From contig JAQQWL010000008.1 in the NCBI GenBank assembly GCA_038363925.1, positions 620,001 to 684,000 of the forward strand: DNA of 64,000 nt. The letters are read 5' to 3'. Position numbers and translations under genes: made by a program. The stretch is from Apiospora phragmitis (taxonomy: Eukaryota > Ascomycota > Sordariomycetes > Amphisphaeriales > Apiosporaceae). The notes under the pieces were generated by a model. That model did no database searches and was not told the origin of the DNA. It was given only the letters and a program-made list of their open reading frames with translations. This document shows, one piece after another, positions 38,824-50,343 of the stretch (positions are counted from its first letter, which is position 1; the number at the start of each line of letters is the position of its first letter).

Positions 38824-39689
38824 ATGCCATTAGGAGGTAGCACTCGCTAGTAAGGAGACGAACGGTTTGCGGTAGGTGTTTCCTGTTCTCTACCGTATAT
38901 ACGTTTATCTGTTAAATCAATCTATTGGTCCTTTAGTACGCGAATTATCAATGAGGCCCAGCGGCTAAAACCCGTTACGTCAAGCAATTTGATGCGACCT
39001 TCAGTGTATCCGCAGCACAACGCACAACTACAGCGAGCCGTGCGATCATTGTCCAACCGCTTTACTTATAGAAATTCATCGTAGCTCTCGTGAGAGCTCC
39101 TCGCATATGCCGACTAATAAATCAGAAAATTCCAAAGGGAAAACGGTGCGGGGTAGAGGGTGCAGCCTCCGGTGAGCACACCGGATGCTGCTTGAAAGGG
39201 CAGCAGGACGAAGCAGCAGACCTTCTCGTGGTGTCCGGCGTTAGTAGCTGCGATGGGTGCGCGTCGTACGGTGGTGGTTTAGCTTTAGTGCAGAGTTTTC
39301 TGCAACTGCGGGGTACCCCACCGAGGTACTCAAACACATCGTGAGCGAAGCCAACAAGCTGCAAGAGGGATACTGGGATAAGAAAACCACCCGACTCGGA
39401 GCCGTTTTGGCGATTGAGACAGGACACCCTCGAATCAGTCTGGCTCTGAGTAGGCGCGGCGTGAGGGAAGCGTTGCCTGATCTGTGTTGTCACAGAAAGC
39501 CCGAACCACTCGCGTATACGTTGGATGCGCGCGCGAGGAGCAAAGCCCGCCACCGGCGATACGTCCCGGAGACACAACGCACCGCATCTGAACATCATAT
39601 GGCAGAAGCTGGTTTGGTTAATGGATAGAGTGCAGGTGATCATGCCGGCGTGGCGGTCACTCTGCGTCTCTACTCTGCAAAACATAGTC
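38824..39689. other. NLR downstream region with a fragment of repeat R
   Basis: No gene recognised. Bases 39132-39168 match a stretch of repeat R (AACGGTGCGGGGTAGAGGG) also seen at 43840 and 60050. Confidence 0.5.
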
Positions 39690-40080
39690 AGCCCTGCACC
39701 GGAAACAGTGTATGGTAACGGGAAGCCGGACCTGGGGTCGTGCCCAGGGTTGCCGGTGGGCTACGGGGAGTGAAGGTAGCTGTAGTGTAGTGGTTCCGGG
39801 CGGTGCGTGCGGCCTCCTTAGCCAGCTCGTCTGCTCGCTCGTTACCCAGTACCCCGGTGTGAGCTGGGATCCAGTGGATGTTAACGCATATGTCTTCTGG
39901 TTGCAGGGTAGCTAGTTGACTCGAAATCTGCCGTAGGAGCCACTGGCCGGACGGGCGTTCTGGCCACGCGGAAGAGGCGATGGCGGCCTGGTTGTCGGTG
40001 AAAATATCGATCCTGATGGACTGTCGATTCCGCAATCGCAGGGTAATTCCCAGGGCCCGGAAAACCCACTCCTTAAACTA
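39690..40080 (-). mobile_element. LINE (Tad1-like) RNase H fragment
   Basis: On the minus strand one frame reads IDIFTDNQAAIASSAWPE, then NIHWIPAHTGVLGNERADE and LAKEAARTA. That is the RNase H domain carried at the end of Tad1-type LINE ORF2 in fungi. Upstream (KEWVFRALGITLRLRNRQS) the frame is shifted. No reverse transcriptase is present, so this is a fragment. It lies head-to-head with the LINE fragment at 40137-41140. Confidence 0.8.
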
Positions 40081-40136
40081 CCCTCTGGTCATATTATAGC
40101 ACCACGGCCCACAAGCTACAGTGGCTCCAGGGCATG

Positions 40137-41140
40137 CTACAGCAGAGCCTTCGGGACATCTGCAGCTACCCTAGAGCCTTCCACCACCATCATCACCACC
40201 ATCGCCACCTCCGTTACCCTAGACCCGGCCATTAGCACCACAACTCCAGGGCCGGACATCACTGCGGCAGTAGCGGCTCTAGTGGCCGCGGGTGCTACCG
40301 TGGTAGCACCCTTACAACACGCCAAGAGGCCTGTACCACCACCAAGGGGACCACGGGGCCCTCTTTTCAGAAGGCCCACAGGGCCTGTCACTAACCAAGC
40401 CCCCTTCACCACGGTGGCTGCCCAGCGCATGCTAGCCAATAAGACAGTCAAGCTTCCGTACCTACGCATGCCACACGTCGGCTGAAGCCTCCTACCAAAA
40501 GGTGTGAAGATTCCAGATCGGCATTCTGAATCTACATGGCATGATAAGGACGGATCATAAGGACCATGGCAGGCTCCTTATGTCACCAAGACCGCCAAAC
40601 AACGCTGGGTGAACGAGTGGGAGGGTGCAGTTCACGGAAGAGTCCTACACCACCATCTCCTCAGCCCAGAAAAGGCCACACTTCTCAGGTACCAAGGCCT
40701 AAAGCGTGCGGTAGCGGCCATTGTGTTCCAGCTCCGGAGCGGCAAGATCGGCCTCAGGGACTACTTGTGGCAGATCCGACGCACCGACTCCCCGCTGTGC
40801 GACTGCGGTGACCGATAAACGATTCGACACATTCTACTCAACTACAACCGCTACAACGCCCTCCGAGAAAAAGTCTAAGGAAGCGCCGGCTCCGGTTAGA
40901 AGGCACCCAGGCCTCCCACCACCACGAGGATCATATAGGAGTCCCAGCGAGCCAAAACAGCCGCCATATTAATACTCCGTACGGGCCTTCTAGGACGCTT
41001 CACTCGGGCCTCGGTGGATGACGAGCCGCCGCCGAGAAAGCCCCCGAAGGAGCCACCGAAAGAGCCCCCTAAAGGCTCTTCCGGGCCTGATGAGCCCAAG
41101 GAGACGACCCTTCGGCCACCTAACCCGCGGTGAATAGCAG
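40137..41140 (+). mobile_element. LINE relic with internal deletion, plus strand
   Basis: Near 40515 the reading QIGILNLHG resembles the start of a LINE ORF2 endonuclease. From about 40580 the frame jumps to the ORF2 C-terminus: LRSGKIGLRDYLWQIRR, DSPLCDCGDR, an in-frame TAA at 40816 where Gln is expected, then TIRHILLNYNRYNALREK. RTGLLGRFTRA near 40990 is the usual tail. The endonuclease and reverse transcriptase core is deleted. The CAA-to-TAA change fits light RIP. The 5' part (40137-40500) may be an ORF1 remnant. Confidence 0.65.
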
Positions 41141-41645
41141 ACCCCACAGAACATGTACAGTCACTACCAGCACATTGTCACTTCGACGGGCCGGAAAGCT
41201 GCATTGCAGGCGCGCGAACGCTACCCTGTAGACTACTACCGGGGAGGTATGTCGGTCGAAAGGGCGACGAGCAGGCGTCGACAGGGCCGCCACATCCGGC
41301 CGCCAACACGATCGGCAGCGTACCGATGGATATTCGCATACCAGTGCACCAAGAGAGCCAGTAACATTGCATCAATGCACTGAAACCTTCCCACACAGCG
41401 AAGCTCCAGTTGCTGTTGCCAAACCGCAGCGTTCCCCCGAGTAGGGGCTCAACACGAACCATTCCACTGGAACAAGGACCTCACCAGCACCAGCATCACC
41501 GCACCACCCTCACCCCGGGGGCTGCCTACACAGTCACCCTGCACCGTCAGCCTAAAGTTTCCCCTTCCCCTCTCCTTTCTCGTTCTCTCTCAACGTTGCA
41601 TCATTGGTTCTTTAAATATAGATAGTCACGTAGTGTAGATAGCCA
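41141..41645. other. Unassigned sequence between LINE and NLR relics
   Basis: No coding family recognised. A pyrimidine-rich run lies at 41560-41600. Confidence 0.4.
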
Positions 41646-42709
41646 TTACGGAAGGACACATGGCGTATGCAGGGCTTGTGCGGCAATTTCAGGGCGATGG
41701 AGGCTGGCAGAAGGATGGGGCCCGTGGTAGTTCGCTTGACCCTTCAGAATCAAACCAAAATTGCTCGCGCCTGTCAGCGTATCGGGGTGTTGCTGGCCCA
41801 ATAAATTCTGATATGCCTCCATGGCCCGTCGGCTAATCTTTTCGGCCTTATGGTATTCCCCTTGGCCTTGGAGTATCGACGCCAAGAGCGCCATCTTTGT
41901 CAGCGCTGACGTTATCATCATCTCCTAAGGTCATCTCTTTCACCTTAAATGCTTTCAAGGCTAGATCCTGTGTTGAATTGTAATTGCCCCGTGCTACAAA
42001 CACCACGCCACGTTTATGGGCAACCAAGCCCATTTGTTCGCTGCTGCTTCGCCAGGAGGCTATTGATCATATAAGGACTCGAGGTGTGCTATTAATTGTT
42101 GGTACTTTGTCCGCTTTAGGAAGTCTCCGGCAGGAACTCCTTAGCCATCAGGCTGAAAAACTTGTGTTTCATACCTCCTTATTATGACGCGAAGACAGCA
42201 GAACTCTTGTACAAAACTGTACGAGAGCACGGATCCCGTATAAATAGTCAGCAATAGCTACTGTTCTAAGAGACAAGGCTTGTAACAAATTAAGATATTA
42301 TATAACTTGTTATCCGCGGCGTCTTCATCAGTTGGTAGTGCTGTCTCCCTGTAATTCTAAGCACCCAAACCGTAATTCCATGCAGATGGGAAAAGCTCAT
42401 GAGGGACAGCAGATCAGTAGCAGATAGTGTTTCCTCGCGTAAACGTTCGAATGATAAACACCATGTGGTATTCACAGAGTTAGATGCTCTACTATTTCGA
42501 TAGAGGTCTCCCAAACCCCAGTCTAGCAGGCTTCCCTTCCGCCTCGAAGTGACAAGAATCGATCCATTTCGGCTTTGTGGCAGATAGATCCCAAGCGGCA
42601 TTGACATATCTTGTGGTCTCCGCTGGGGAAAGATTACTTCGACATTATCGGCGTTGTCTAGGATCAGGATCCACCGGCCGTTAGTTTCGTCGCATAGCCA
42701 GTTACTCAC
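41646..42709 (-). pseudogene. NLR pseudogene fragment: NB-ARC then TPR
   Basis: On the minus strand 42709-42530 reads ETNGRWILILDNADNVEV (Walker B) and GSILVTSRRK, a decayed NB-ARC domain that lacks its P-loop. Further along, 42033-41700 gives TPR units of the kinesin-light-chain-like kind (QGEYHKAEKISRRAMEAYQN, LLGQQHPDTLTGASNFGLIL). Frames shift several times between them. It is a second, independent NLR from the one at 34674, with a different TPR class. The N-terminus is missing. Confidence 0.7.
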
Positions 42710-42998
42710 GCAGGGGAGGTATAACGAGGCGGAAAAGATCTACTTGGAAGTGTTAAGGCTACGGCAGGAGGCATTAGGAGAGGAACATCCCTCCGCACTC
42801 ACCAGCCTGAACAGCCTGGCACTCGTGCTCAAGGGCCAGGGGAAGTATAAGGAGGAGGAGAGGATGCATCGGGAGACACTGGCGCTGAGGGAGACGGGGC
42901 TGGGCCGCGAGCATCTCGATACACTTGACAGCATGGACAACCTGGCAGAAGTATTTAGCAACCTCCGAATTCGTAGCAAGGTCGATAACGCAAAATAG
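42700..42998 (+). pseudogene. TPR fragment of an NLR, inverted relative to its neighbour
   Basis: A plus-strand frame reads GRYNEAEKIYLEVLRLRQEA, LGEEHPSALTSLNSLALVL and a further unit ending LREHLDT-like (GLGREHLDTLDSMDNLAEV). These are TPR_12-type repeats as in fungal NLRs. It abuts the NB-ARC fragment on the other strand, so an inversion or two insertions placed them head-to-head. Confidence 0.7.
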
Positions 42999-43659
42999 CA
43001 TACACATCCGCCCAGAGAATTCAAATGCGGCTGACTAACCGAGAATTGCGTATTGCTTTATCTCCTAGCTGATAACAGTAGCTAGAAACTATCTAGTAGT
43101 AGGCAATTATTGTCACCGTGAAATTGAAATTACATTAAGCAACAATATAGATTTGTCGCACGGGAAAGGGAGCAATAGGTGGTATTGAGCATATGGAGAG
43201 TAATAAGGTGCTGCTCTACAAAAGGAAGTCTAGTAAAGAAAGTGAATCACCTTCGGGTGCTATATATGGACAAAAGAAAATGCTGACTAAGTATGCTAAC
43301 CCTGTTAGGGTGCTTGACCCCTGTCACTACTGCGACAAGATTCTCTATCGGAGCTATATTATTAAATATGAAGACTGTAAACTAGTAGATAGTGAATGTT
43401 AAAATATTAGGCCCTCGTTTAACTCAGTATTTTAATACCGATTGTTGCTGGCTTGGGTGGTGAGCACAGGAGCGATGGGTAATATGATCACAGACGAGAG
43501 CAAAACAACAGGCAACCCGTCCACAAGGAAGGAGTATTGCCCTAAACTTGGAAAGAGGCAGAAGGCGCCCTTTAGATAATTGAGAGAGGTAAGAGTCTAG
43601 AGCAGGCGTGCAAATGCACGCCTGCCTTAAAAGGACTAGTGTACTGTCACTCACAGTAT
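42999..43659. other. Unassigned, no gene supported
   Basis: A 69-codon frame at 43193-43402 contains YCDKILYRSYIIKYEDC but nothing confirms it as a gene. No other content recognised. Confidence 0.4.
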
Positions 43660-44184
43660 TCCACCCCCGATTACTCGATCGGGGCTAACTGACCCGGCTT
43701 GCTGCCTTCTACGGTGGCATTATTGGTGTTTTGGCCGTCAACTGAGGCGGGCTATGAATTGCTACACACACACCGGGCTGGGCCGAATTTTGGTAACCAA
43801 AGGTACAAAGGAACGGTCGTCTCACGAGGCCGGAGAGGGAAAATGGTGCGGGGTAGAGGGTTCAGCCCCTCAGAACCGTCCAAGTTCCGTTCTCCCAATA
43901 GTAAGAGACCTCTCTAAGCTCTTATCTAGGGGGAGAGCGGACGTTGACCTTGTGCAACAAAGTGTCTCAGAAAAGGAAGACCCAGCACCACCCGCACGGA
44001 CTATACAAAAACAGCTAAATTGAAGCAAAACGGACCAGAACGGTGCTTAGCACCGTATCCTGCCATTTATGGTTCCCAGATTTTCCCACCGTTTCTATTT
44101 GTACCTTCGCTTCGTAGGCGCTGCTGCTATTTCCAGTGGCCCAATCATGCTCAACTTCGAACCAGAAGCCCTGATAACTATACA
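43660..44184 (+). repeat. Dispersed repeat R, longest un-RIPed copy
   Basis: The 3' part (43910-44184) matches 31907-32183. The 43800-43945 part matches 60008-60150 (ACGGTGCGGGGTAGAGGG; CCGTCCAAGTTCCGTTCTCC). The 43715-43860 part matches the AT-rich stretch 50790-50930 when C-to-T and G-to-A changes are allowed. It therefore ties the GC-balanced and RIP compartments together. No coding content; possibly a long terminal repeat or a non-autonomous element. Confidence 0.7.
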
Positions 44185-44739
44185 CCCAACTGTCGTTTCG
44201 TTCCATTTCCGTCTCCGTCTCTAGGAAATACGCCCATACGCCTGATCTTGTATTTGTACAGAGAGCACTGTAGCCGCTTAACTGCAAGTTGCCTTCCCAT
44301 AGCTTGGTCATTAACATGCACTTACACCTTACATTAAATAGTATGTGCAGTGGCAAGCTCGTGGTTAGGTTGTAAGCTACGGACGGATGTAATAACGCTG
44401 TAATTACACTGCGCTGTGTTGGAGGTCGGCGCGATTATCGCCAACGCGTTGAATAGTAGGCGGTAACGGAGCGAATTGGCGTGGCCGACGGTTGCCTGCT
44501 TGCACCAACCAACACACAAGGCTTGGCTCTAATAATCCGAAACGGTGTATCTTACAGTGTGATCTTCTCTCGCCGTCCCACGATTTTCGCCAGACGAAAA
44601 TAGTTCCACCACCGAGGGTAGATCGTTGCAATGTCGGGTTCAAGACTTACCCCATCTTCTACTGTGACAGCTAGCGGGCTGAGCCCCAACGGCCCCGGCG
44701 AGTATGAGGTCTGCGGCGGGGTGGACAGTATCCTTTGCA
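44185..44739. other. Unassigned
   Basis: No supported gene. It may include a mutated 5' part of the DUF4246 relic. Confidence 0.4.
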
Positions 44740-46330
44740 AGTCCGCGAGTTCTTCATGATGGCTAAGGCGGCCTACTTTGAGCTGACGGGTTTGATCCCT
44801 ACTCTCGACACAAGCCAACGCTGCGTGGTCAAATCCGGTACTATTGTTAAGGCGGATCTTCACGCCCGATTGACAGCAGCTCTCTAGCAGCTCCGTCTCG
44901 AGCAGGTAGCGTCCAGCACTGTCGATTGGCATCCCGGCTCCAACGACATGGTGCACAACCTATTTCACCTATCTCTTTACTCACTCATCCATGGTTCGTC
45001 TCGCATTTTTCTTGAAGTACTACCGGCCTATGACCTGCATATTAATATCCAACCAGGAAAGTCTCCTTTCTTCTCTGAAGAAGTCGTCGGACTTGCCAAT
45101 ACCGTAGAGAATTAGGCCGGCAGGGGGGGCAACCGTGCCAGAGCCTCCGGGACTTACCGGATACATTGTAGGGGACAACAATGCCTGGTCTAACACGTAT
45201 CAGTGGCTGCCCTCCAACCTAGTTTTCAAAGAAGAAGGCTCTGTTCGATTCACGAGCTACATCAACAACCTACACCCACGAAAGTATAGCCAAGTCTACC
45301 GAGTTATTGAGGAACTCATCGAAGTGGCCATACCTGTCTGGGATCAAGCTCTGGGTGAATGGGGGCGAAAGGAGCCGAGATGCAGTCTTCCTACCGAGAC
45401 ATAGTACGTCCAACATCTAATCTAACCAACCCACTTGCTCCATCCCTAATCGCCTTTTTTAAATAGTGATGGATGGTCAGAGGGGTTCTAGGAGCCATTC
45501 GACGAAAAGTCCCTTGCTGAACGCGAAGACGAGTTGTTAGCACCCGATTACGATGAGATAGCGGACCGTTTTAATTGGCCGAAAGTGAAAAACCGCGACC
45601 AACTCAAGTCTATGGCGGAGGAACGCGCCGAAGACGTTCACAAGTGGCAGTGGCAACAGATTGCAGAACCCAGTCTGCCTAAGCCCAATAATATAGATAA
45701 GGTTGATTACGCATGCAAAGAAAGCATCCGAGCAAGGTTCAAGGATATCGGAATTCAGGTCATCATAAAGTTCGCCAGCATCGATTTGACGCCTGAGAAG
45801 CCCAATACTCACCAACAGGGGCTGGTCAGGTCGAAGGCATGGTCAATGAACTAACTCATTTGCGCTATGGCACTGTACTACTATAATTGCGAAAACGTCA
45901 CGGACAGCTCCCTAGCCTTCCGCATCGGAACAGATAAGGAGAATATCGAAAATAGCCCCCTGGGCATATCGACCACGATAATCATCATTGGTTGACTTCG
46001 AGCGTCTACGGCACCGAGTTCGCCGCCAATCAGTATGGACCACTTCTACAGTACTACGGCCGTGTCTAAACTCGCCAAGGGAGATTATTTGCGTTTTCCA
46101 ATGTTCTGTTAGCCATGTCGCGGCAGATCTCTAGTTCGCAGGAATTGTTCGCTAAATTGTGATATAGTCGACACAAGGTGTCCTCGCTCAGCCAGAAGGA
46201 TCGTACGAAGCCAGGCCATCGTCATTTTATTGCGCTATGGTTCGTAACTACGATGCCCCTCCATCCTTTCCTCGGCTTCAATGAATTTTTACTAAACAAG
46301 TCGCTGGTCGCCGTATGCGGCCTTTGTTGC
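44740..46330 (+). pseudogene. DUF4246 family pseudogene
   Basis: Plus-strand pieces in several frames line up in the order of fungal DUF4246 proteins (PF14033, function unknown): TGLIPTLDTSQRCVVKSGTI, an in-frame TAG near 44885, STVDWHPGSND, GYIVGDNNAWSNTYQWLPS, FTSYINNLHPRKYSQVYRVI, FKDIGIQVIIKFASIDLTPE, VEGMVNE, MALYYYNCENVTDSSLAFR, RQGRLFAF and KDRTKPGHRHFIALWFV. At least four frame changes and one stop are present, far more than in the neighbouring genes, so this is a true relic. The sequence is not AT-rich, so decay was by ordinary mutation. Boundaries are approximate. Confidence 0.8.
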
Positions 46331-47622
46331 AGGCGATCCAGGAACCTCGAGTGAAAGGGTCAGGTGATTGGCGCATCCAGGCGAGTTGCGAGGCCCAGGG
46401 CTGACGGTCTATTGGGAAGAGGACCAGAACGTGGAAAATGTGTATGCCTTTATGGGGAGGGCGATTCTCTTCCGGTAGCAGGTACGTGCCGAGTTTCACA
46501 GAGGCACATCACTTCGCCAGGTCCTTTGTCCATATATCTTGGCGAAGATGGAAGGTACTATGATCGACGGGGCCAGTAAAGCTGGCGATAGCCGAGGAGT
46601 ATGGCCATGTATCACCTTCCTGAATCTTGCGCGGAATAACGCTGTGTTCCGTATTAGCAGTGAAAAGAAAGCACGGTATTCAAATACCTACGGAAATATA
46701 TTTCCATCTCGCGGCATAGCGAGCGAGAATTGATCGGGATCTGTTGCGTCACCTTCTTCCCAGTTTTCTGCAGTTGGGCCCTAGAAGGTCAGCTTGTTTG
46801 GGCTGACACGGGCCGTTACTATAAACCATCTTGACTTCCAATGCTCCAGAAGCGTATCCGCTCTCCCTATGTCATCCTCCCACTAGCCCATATTCCTTCA
46901 AAGCATGCCGGGTCAAACACTATTAGAGAAGGCACTTGACCTGCCACGAACACACCCATTCAAACACCAAAATGAACGTATGTAATCAAATGAGGCGACC
47001 TTCTTTCGATATTCCCACACACGGTACAATCTCTTTCTATCCTCAATCCCCGAGACTCCGCGCTCTGAGCGGTACTCTCCACCCTAACCCATTCGTCTCG
47101 AAGCTTCCGCATAGCATGATGGAGCCCCCTGCTTACAGATTCATCACTCATGCGCTTGCTCCGCAAGGCCTCGGTTTTTCTACTTCACCTGTGGAACTGT
47201 AGCCTGATCGGACCCTTCCTGTAGATCTTTGTACATTGAAGTCCGTACCCGACAACGGAGGGCTTACCCCAAGCCAACGCCCATTGTCCATAGCCCGACC
47301 GCCCTATCCATACTTCAGCTGTATATTGATTGCTCTTAACATAAGCCTAGACCCGTATCCTATTTCCTCGTTTTCTAAATTAATGAGCTAAACACCCAAC
47401 CTAAATGTGGGCTAAGTCAGACTGAGGTTGGGTAAGTAGGCACGATGATTAAGGCTGGCGGGATGTGTTACATCGAGTGTCTTATAAGGACGGCTCAGAC
47501 TACAAATAACAATATAGACTGGAAACACCTCGGTAGAACTTAGATGATCATTGACAAGTTGTAACATACAGTGAAATTTGGGCTCTGTCGCACATCTATT
47601 CAAACGAACTCTCAAAGTCCGA
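46331..47622. other. Intergenic, no gene supported
   Basis: No frame with recognisable features. GC content is ordinary. Confidence 0.5.
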
Positions 47623-48474
47623 CTAATCCAAATGTCCATAGCCAATTTCGGGTGCGGCGTAAAGCTTGTCCTCAGACGGCCATACAGGGGTACGGTTTTT
47701 GTTGTTCTTCTTGGTCACGTCAGGCTTTTCTCCTGCCTGAGTCGCTTCCTTGAAACTCATGCTCTCTCCATCAGTTACATAACCATGGCAGGCGATGTGT
47801 GTGCCCTTCTGTAGGTGCTCATCGTCCTTGTAGCAGAGGGTGATATGAAGGCCCTTTGGGTCCTTTTGACGAACGCCATTGATGGAAGTGGTGTCATGTA
47901 AATCGGATCTGATTCGCGGTCAGCATCCGAATTTGGCATCATTTTGCCCATTGTGTCTTTATAATTACCGGATGAAGACTGCTCTTGGGTAGATTTGCTT
48001 ATCTCTTGCGGTTTGGTAGGCTAAAGCCACCAACTGATGCATGCGCTCTGGAGTTTTGGGGATTTGTTGTGAGTGAAAGTAATATTTAACGATGTTGATT
48101 GTAGACATTGTTGTAAGTGAATTATATATAATGAGTTGACGGCTTGTGTTGCTGCGATGTCCCTTTTCACTTAGGGGATTCAAGACCTCTATTTAACGAG
48201 GCATGAGAGTCTGACATGCTTACCGGGCGACTAATAGAGTCATATCTGCATTGGTCTTGATTGATCTTGCGCCTGCGCTATTGAAGCGCGCGTTTCTGGG
48301 CTGATCACGGACTATTCCAAGGCACACTCGTGCATTCTCATCGAAAAACTGTAGGAAAGCGCTTCTGATGTTGCTTCGAGCGGCTGCGAGTTTCACCTTT
48401 GCTAAGTAGAACCCATGGTGATAGGATATTACTTGGGTCTGGTGGTTCGGACCCCACTTAACCGAGGTGCTCAT
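47623..48474 (-). CDS. Three-exon 239-aa protein of unknown function
   Basis: Assembled by splice logic on the minus strand: exons 48474-48224, 48151-47969 and 47908-47623; introns 72 bp (GTAAGC to CGCAG) and 60 bp (GTAATT to CAG). Lengths sum to exactly 240 codons with no internal stop, which supports the model. The N-terminus is MSTSVKWGPNHQTQVISYHH. The junctions are LLVAR/NTSRQ and AVFIR/SDLHD. The C-terminal part has KGLHITLCYKDDEHLQKGTH and ends EIGYGHLD. No signal peptide, membrane segment or known domain is seen. It is divergent from the kinase gene, sharing a 62-bp gap, so the two may share a promoter. A shorter product could start at ATG 48108. Confidence 0.7.
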
Positions 48475-48536
48475 TCGCGTTACAATGTGGGCTGGCTGGC
48501 ATTTAATTCGTAAAGGACCCCCACCTTTGCCACGCC

Positions 48537-50113
48537 ATGGCTACATGGGAATCAGCCCAGTCACGACGTTTAGCTACGGTACACAGCACTTTACCGACGA
48601 GTTATTGGATTTTTTTTAATCAACTTCTCTCCCGTATATACGCGGTAATGCGTTGGTTAGGCCTTCGTACTATATCAAAGCCACCGGTAGCTTTGGCATC
48701 ATGTTCGCCGCCCCTTGCAAGCATCCGCCGTAACGTCAGACCTCAGATCGCAACCATGTCGACCCGTGGCCCTCTCTACGAGCACGTCGACGACGTCGAA
48801 AGACTCGACTACTATCGACCCGGAGGGTATCATCCCATTCAGATTGGCGACATATTCCAAACCCGATACCGGATCGTGCACAAGCTCGGTTACGGCAGTT
48901 ACTCGACCATTTGGCTCGCTCGGGATGACCAAATGGCCAAGTACGTTGCTATTAAAGTAGGCACAGCTGACCATGGGTCTAAGGAACTACAACTCCTAAG
49001 TCGGATTTCCGCCTCGACCGCCTACAATGTAGGATTCGGTAGCAATCTAATTTCCCCAGTGCTGGATCGCTACGATGTCGAGGGGCCGAATGGGACACAT
49101 TCGTGCCTCGTCACTACGCCGGCAAGATGTAGTCTTGCTGATGCGGCAGAAGCGGCGGATTATAGCCCATTCAACCTCTGCGTCGCCAGGTCACTTTCTG
49201 CACAGCTCGCTATGGCTGTAGCGCACATCCATGAGTTGGGATACGTCCATGGGGGTGAGTACCTTGTCTTGGCTCTCTTCGCACACAGCGGTAAACGTGA
49301 CCAAGTCTCTAATTTGCCAGATCTTCATATGGGAAACATACTCCTCCAGTTGCCAAACATTGACCACCTTTCAACCCAGCAGCTTTATGACGATTTTGGG
49401 CCGCCAGTCCCCGAACTTGTGGTAAGGGTCGATAAACAGCCGCTCGCATCATCAAGCATCCCCCATACGTCTACTCTCCGATCTGGCTTGGGAAACCCGG
49501 CGATGAGATGCTACTCCCTGAAGTCAACATGTTCCTCGCCGATTTCGGCACGGCCTTCTGCCCTTCACAGGAATCGGTGTATGAGTCCTACACACCTCTG
49601 CAAATTCGACCACCCGAAGCGAGATTTGAGCCGACAGAATCCCTTTCATATCCATCGGATATCTGGAGTCTTGGGTGCATGATTTGGGCGATTCTCGGAG
49701 TGAGGCCGTTTCTTGACAGCTGGTTATTTGGGCCGGATGACGCCATAATGGATCAGGTCGACGCTCTAGGACCGATGCCGGACGAATGGTGGGAGACTTG
49801 GGAGAAGGGATCGAAGTGGTTTGTTGGTAACGGGAAGCCGAAAGAGGGGAGGCATGTGTGGACTTTCGACCAGCGATTCGAAGATGCGATTCAGGCGCCA
49901 AGACGGAGGATGGGAACAGAGGTGATTGGCGAAGAAGAGAGGGATGCTCTTTTCGAGATGATAAGAGGCATGCTTGTTTTCAAGCCGGGCGATCGTCTGA
50001 GCGCAAGTCGCGTATTGCGGACAGAGTGGATGAGGAAATGGGCAGTCCCTGAAGCTGAGAAGACTTGGGGGCAGGCGTGGCCCTGCAGCAGCAGCTCGGC
50101 GAGAAGCTCATAG
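48537..50113 (+). CDS. SRPK-like serine/threonine kinase, one frame break
   Basis: A kinase of the expanded fungal SRPK-like group. Motifs in order: ERLDYYRPGGYHPI before the domain, glycine loop KLGYGSYSTIWLARD, VAIKVG (catalytic Lys), HGDLHMGNIL (catalytic Asp, with His-Gly in place of His-Arg), LADFGTAF (Mg loop), RPPEARFEP and SDIWSLGCMIWAILG. A 66-bp intron (49255-49320) rebuilds VHG/DLHMGN. At a C5 run (49460-49464) the frame is lost; one more C gives SIPPYVYSPIWLGKPGDE and continues to the stop at 50111-50113. Corrected length is 503 from ATG 48537, or 430 from ATG 48756. The extra 73 residues are basic and could be a targeting leader. All catalytic motifs are intact. Confidence 0.85.
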
Positions 50114-50343
50114 ACACGTACCTGCAGATAGCCATAGCCGATACCGATTCGCCAGGTGTGTTGCTGATATGGAGGGGCAGCGATGATTACGTTGAGAACC
50201 GATGAGTCTGTTTTATGGCTGGTACTGCCTTGCGGATGCTAATTTATCCATATCGGGTTAACCGGAATGCTCTCGGTCGGGTCCTTGCGTAGACTCTCGG
50301 TCGGCCCATGGATCGGCCATGCTACGTGGTCTCGTGTTCTTGC
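50114..50343. other. Convergent short intergenic region
   Basis: No gene. It separates the kinase from the truncated secreted-protein gene. Confidence 0.5.

Noticed and set aside
39122..39685. 187-codon minus-strand frame
   Set aside because: Contains a fragment of repeat R and no recognisable domain; likely chance.
43193..43402. 69-codon frame with a CxxC pair
   Set aside because: Too short, no neighbouring exons and no known family.
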